Assembly (NCBI GenBank): GCA_944320955.1
Contig: CALUJL010000032.1
Coordinates: 1 to 55,160, forward strand
DNA length: 55,160 nt
Source of the DNA: an uncultured Bacteroidaceae bacterium
GTDB lineage: Bacteria; Bacteroidota; Bacteroidia; Bacteroidales; Bacteroidaceae
Direction of reading: 5' to 3'
The position numbers and the translations under genes were made by a program. The first letter of the stretch is position 1. The number at the start of each line of letters is the position of its first letter. Below the pieces are notes generated by a model, which was given only the letters and a program-made list of their open reading frames with translations, made no database searches and was not told where the DNA came from. Positions 52,541 to 55,160 of this stretch are shown one piece after another.

Positions 52541-52744
52541 GAATGTCCGCATATTGCCAAATAGAAGCGCATTGTCCCCTCCTTTTCCAAAGGAGGGGCA
52601 GGGATGGTTTGTAGAATAATGCCATAATCTATGATGAAACGCATAGTACATCAGGCTATTTTGACAAGCCACCCCGCCCCTCCTTTGGAAAAGGAGGGGA
52701 CAAGTGAAACTCTTTCAAACACGTTTGGCAACTTGCGGACATTC
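52541..52744. mobile_element. MITE-like element with IS1595-type terminal repeats
   Basis: A 204-bp non-coding element. Its ends are inverted copies of GAATGTCCGCAAGTTGCCAA (left end 52541 onward with two mismatches, right end complement reaching 52744). Inside, a 28-bp block (52572-52599) recurs as an exact inverted copy (52676-52703), and each block is itself a CCCCTCCTTT/AAAGGAGGGG hairpin. Flanks TTTTTAAT and ATTCTAAT match at 6 of 8 positions and could be a decayed 8-bp target duplication. The same terminal sequence bounds the transposase gene at 54280. The 311-nt gap 52513-52823 is filled mostly by this element. Confidence 0.7.
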
Positions 52745-52823
52745 ATTCTAATATATTCCTATTTTAATATCGTTTTCTTTTACCCAAACCGGCATCAGAG
52801 GCCAAAGCCTCAAACCGGGACAA

Positions 52824-54251
52824 TCATTCCACCGTTATCACCACGCGGGCATAGCGGGTGAGCGTAGGCGTGCCGCTGTCGGTGACGGTGCAGACAAAGT
52901 GGATTGTTTCGCCGGGCCTTGCGTCTGCAGGAACGACAACGCTCACCTTGGCCTCATTGCCGCCTTCAACAGCCCGCCCCCGGTACGTACCGGCCTCGGC
53001 ATAGTGCCACCAGCGGAAAGCGAGGCGGTCGCCGTCGGGGTCGGTGGTGGCCGAGGCATCGAGCGTCACAGTCTGTCCGGGCGTGGCGGTGATATCGGCC
53101 GGAGTGCCTGCGAGCCTCACCACGGGGTGGTGGTTGGCGTCGGCATAGTCAGCCACGCACCAGTCGGCACGGGCAGCGAAGTCGTTCTGCACATCCTTCA
53201 TCCACCGCCATATAGGCTTGAAGTAGGCCGTGCGCACCGCCACCCGCCCCGGTTCCGTCCACCGCTCCATCATTTTAGACCAGCTATTGGAGAATCCCCA
53301 TTTGCCGTCGGGATGGCTGTAGCCTCCGGCGGGCGGTATGTCCATCCACACCCCTGCCCTTACGTGCTCGTAGCGACCGCCCCATCCGCCGTAGGCGGGG
53401 CACTCCATGCTGCGCAGCCCGTTTGGCACCGAGTGCAGGAAGGCCGGTGTGTCGCCCTCGCCGTTGAACGCTCCGTCCTTGTTCTCGTAGGCGGCGCATA
53501 ACGGCCCGTGGCCGTCGATGATGTTGGCCGTCATCCACGGAGCCTCGAAATATGGCTTCACGTCTGCCGGCAGCACCTTCGGCCAGATGTAGGCCATGCA
53601 GTCAAACTGGTCTGAAATTATCGTAGTGATGTTGAACTTCTCCCAGTGCGGGCGAATGTACCGCTGGTATGTGTCATCTTGTTCCCATATTAAGAACAGC
53701 CGCGTGCGCGCGGCCACCTCGCCCATGCGGTCGGGATGCTCTTCCTCGATGATGCGCAGCGCGCGCGATAAGGTGTTGCAGCCGCCCCACGCCTGCACCC
53801 ACACGGGGCGCGGATCGGAGTCGTCGAGCAGTATCCGAGCTATAAGCTCGGCCCCGGGGGTGCGCGCGCTGTCTTCGCCCACGCCGCCGACGTTGCCCAC
53901 ACGCCAGCGGGCCAGCAGACTGTCGGGCTCGGGATAGAGCGGCGAATGCTTCTTCAGATTGGCGTAAACCTTGGCATAAAGGCCGATATAGTCGCGCACC
54001 CAGTCTACGGGCTGAAGCGCATTCCAGCCGCGCCCGCCCTGCCAGTGGAACTCGGAACTGCTGTTGACGATGGCCTCAACGTCGAACTCGTTGCACGTGA
54101 GCAGGAATCTCACCATCGAAGCCTTGTCGTCGGCCTCGCCGTCGGTGGTGACGATGACGCGCGACCTCTCGTCGGCGGTTGCGCAAACGGGCGCACCGAG
54201 ACACACAAGCATAAGCAACGCCATCGCGGTTTTAACTATGATCTTTTTCAT
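52824..54251 (-). CDS. DUF1593 (nucleoside hydrolase-like, Sde182-type) exported protein
   Basis: 475 residues. Signal peptide (MKKIIVKTAMALLMLVCLGAP, about 1-25). The main domain begins RVIVTTDGEADDKASMVRFLL, with an Asp cluster resembling the metal site of nucleoside hydrolases, and has VWVQAWGGCNTLSRAL; this is the DUF1593 pattern found with polysaccharide-degrading systems. The last 90 residues are an Ig-like domain (VTLDASATTDPDGDRLAFRW). Probably periplasmic and sugar-related; substrate unknown. Start at 54251; upstream sequence becomes the insertion-sequence end within 28 nt, so its native promoter may be lost. Confidence 0.85.
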   Translation of the reverse strand: MKKIIVKTAMALLMLVCLGAPVCATADERSRVIVTTDGEADDKASMVRFLLTCNEFDVEAIVNSSSEFHWQGGRGWNALQPVDWVRDYIGLYAKVYANLKKHSPLYPEPDSLLARWRVGNVGGVGEDSARTPGAELIARILLDDSDPRPVWVQAWGGCNTLSRALRIIEEEHPDRMGEVAARTRLFLIWEQDDTYQRYIRPHWEKFNITTIISDQFDCMAYIWPKVLPADVKPYFEAPWMTANIIDGHGPLCAAYENKDGAFNGEGDTPAFLHSVPNGLRSMECPAYGGWGGRYEHVRAGVWMDIPPAGGYSHPDGKWGFSNSWSKMMERWTEPGRVAVRTAYFKPIWRWMKDVQNDFAARADWCVADYADANHHPVVRLAGTPADITATPGQTVTLDASATTDPDGDRLAFRWWHYAEAGTYRGRAVEGGNEAKVSVVVPADARPGETIHFVCTVTDSGTPTLTRYARVVITVE

Positions 54252-54279
54252 AACCGTTGATAATAGAAAGAGGAAATAT

Positions 54280-55160
54280 GAATGTCCGCAAGTTGCCAAT
54301 TAGTAGATTCTATGTTTGAAGTCCGCCCTATAGGAACACACACAAAGTTCAAGCCTGTCAAAAAGCCTGAATCCGAAATACCTTCTGTTGAACTTGTAGC
54401 AGAACTCGTTGAGGTATAGCTGGAGGAACTCCGCCTTTATGTCATGGTAAGTGTCCAGTATGCTCCTTTTGGCGTTGCTTATGGCAATGTGCACCCAAGG
54501 CAAGACTTTCCCGACGCTCTTTTTGTCATCCGTAACGACAGCCTGGTGCGAGGATGCCACCCCGTCCTTTTCAAGGGAGGCATAGCTGCTGAACCCGTCC
54601 GTGGTCACATCGGCATTCCCGTCCGTACCTTGCTTAATCTTGCTCGTAATGTTGGAAGCCTTGAAATCGTCAATGACCTGCATCTTTATATGCCCGACAC
54701 TCTTGGGTGTACTGTACTTCTTGGCCGGAGGCGTCTTGGGCTGACTGCTTTCCGCCATGACAAGGACAGAGGTCTTGCGCTGGCTTCCCCGTCCGCGCTT
54801 CAACGGGCAATTTTTCTGTTCTTCAGGCGTTTCCGTGGAGAAGAAGCCCTCGTCAACCTCCATATCCCCATGGAGGGGGTAGCCTCCGTCGCGCTTACCC
54901 ATCACGTCGCGCAGCTTATGTACCATCTCCCATACGGGCTGGTAACGCTTGCGGCCAATCTGGCGCTGTATCTCCTTGGTGGATATGGCACGCTTTGTCG
55001 CCGTCAGAAGGAACATGGCAGCGAACCAGTCACGAACAGGCAGATGGCTGCCTTGCATCACCGTACCGGAACGAAGTTGCATCTCATGTTTGCAATCCAT
55101 GCACGTCCAGGACTTGTGGCTCGGATTCCAGCTCAGGCGCAAACCGCCGCATTGACTACA
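54280..55160 (-). mobile_element. IS1595-family insertion sequence, partial at the window edge
   Basis: One end is seen: GAATGTCCGCAAGTTGCCAA at 54280-54299, identical to the MITE right end in complement, immediately followed by the transposase stop codon. The other end lies beyond 55160, so length and target duplication cannot be determined. Confidence 0.75.
54300..55160 (-). CDS. IS1595 (ISXO2-like) transposase, N terminus outside the window
   Basis: About 286 residues are visible; the start lies beyond the right edge. The N-terminal zinc ribbon is partly seen: CSQCGG at the edge and WTCMDCKHEM. The catalytic domain has MEVDEGFF (first Asp), VTTDGFSSY (second Asp) and the ISNAKRSILDTYHDIKAEFL and NEFCYKFNRRYF stretch expected of the DDNK/E-type IS1595 catalytic core. 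The frame is open throughout, so the element may be active. It lies head-on next to the DUF1593 gene. Confidence 0.88.
   Translation of the reverse strand, partial: CSQCGGLRLSWNPSHKSWTCMDCKHEMQLRSGTVMQGSHLPVRDWFAAMFLLTATKRAISTKEIQRQIGRKRYQPVWEMVHKLRDVMGKRDGGYPLHGDMEVDEGFFSTETPEEQKNCPLKRGRGSQRKTSVLVMAESSQPKTPPAKKYSTPKSVGHIKMQVIDDFKASNITSKIKQGTDGNADVTTDGFSSYASLEKDGVASSHQAVVTDDKKSVGKVLPWVHIAISNAKRSILDTYHDIKAEFLQLYLNEFCYKFNRRYFGFRLFDRLELCVCSYRADFKHRIY

Noticed and set aside
1-55160. CRISPR arrays, rRNA and tRNA genes
   Set aside because: I looked for regularly spaced direct repeats and conserved rRNA or tRNA cores and saw none; the 22-nt repeats lack unique spacers of constant length.

Overview
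The window reads as a chromosome segment of a Bacteroides-type bacterium (order Bacteroidales). The evidence is the order str operon, S10/spc operon, secY-map-infA-rpmJ, alpha operon with no tuf gene between fusA and rpsJ; repeated promoters of the form TTG-N19/20-TAnnTTTG, which is the Bacteroidetes housekeeping type; weak Shine-Dalgarno sequences; lipoproteins with acidic residues after the lipobox; and DUF1593, DUF3467 and C10-protease families typical of gut Bacteroidales. A species cannot be named from the sequence alone. The ribosomal block is visibly more AT-rich than the flanks, which are GC-rich.

Layout. 1-6358 (minus): mnmE, then a type III-like restriction-modification pair with the restriction helicase upstream of the methyltransferase. 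6524-12311 (plus): a small lipoprotein gene followed by two tandem C10 (streptopain-like) cysteine protease genes. 12410-13817 (minus): a hipBA toxin-antitoxin pair. 14260-19570 (plus): the most interesting accessory block, a six-gene run of two lipoproteins, a 195-residue precursor-like protein with 34 cysteines on a near-perfect four-residue grid, a radical SAM/SPASM maturase, a second SPASM-like maturase without the SAM-cluster motif, and a 91-residue accessory protein. I read it as a CXXX-repeat RiPP (ribosomally made, post-translationally modified peptide) locus. 19602-37728 (minus): rpsL, rpsG, fusA and the whole S10-spc-alpha ribosomal cluster ending with rpoA and rplQ. 37784-47402: DUF3467 protein, an outer-membrane beta-barrel, priA, a candidate small RNA, delta-1-pyrroline-5-carboxylate dehydrogenase, a degenerate S41-type PDZ lipoprotein, and gpmI. 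47440-52182 (minus): histidine operon hisGDCB, preceded by what I read as a complete transcription attenuator: promoter, histidine-rich leader peptide, antiterminator and terminator. 52222-55160: a Dabb protein, a MITE-like element, a DUF1593 protein, and the end of an IS1595-type insertion sequence whose terminal repeat matches the MITE ends.

How the parts work together. In the RiPP block the precursor would be modified in the cytosol by the two adjacent maturases, then exported through its twin-arginine lipoprotein signal and anchored, perhaps on the cell surface beside the two other lipoproteins. The his leader couples hisGDCB transcription to the supply of charged histidine tRNA. A family of short quasi-tandem palindromic repeats (unit about 22 nt) recurs in seven intergenic gaps; where two units face each other they form strong hairpins that look like bidirectional terminators.

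All functional assignments come from reading motifs and gene order. No database search was run, and family names are from memory.
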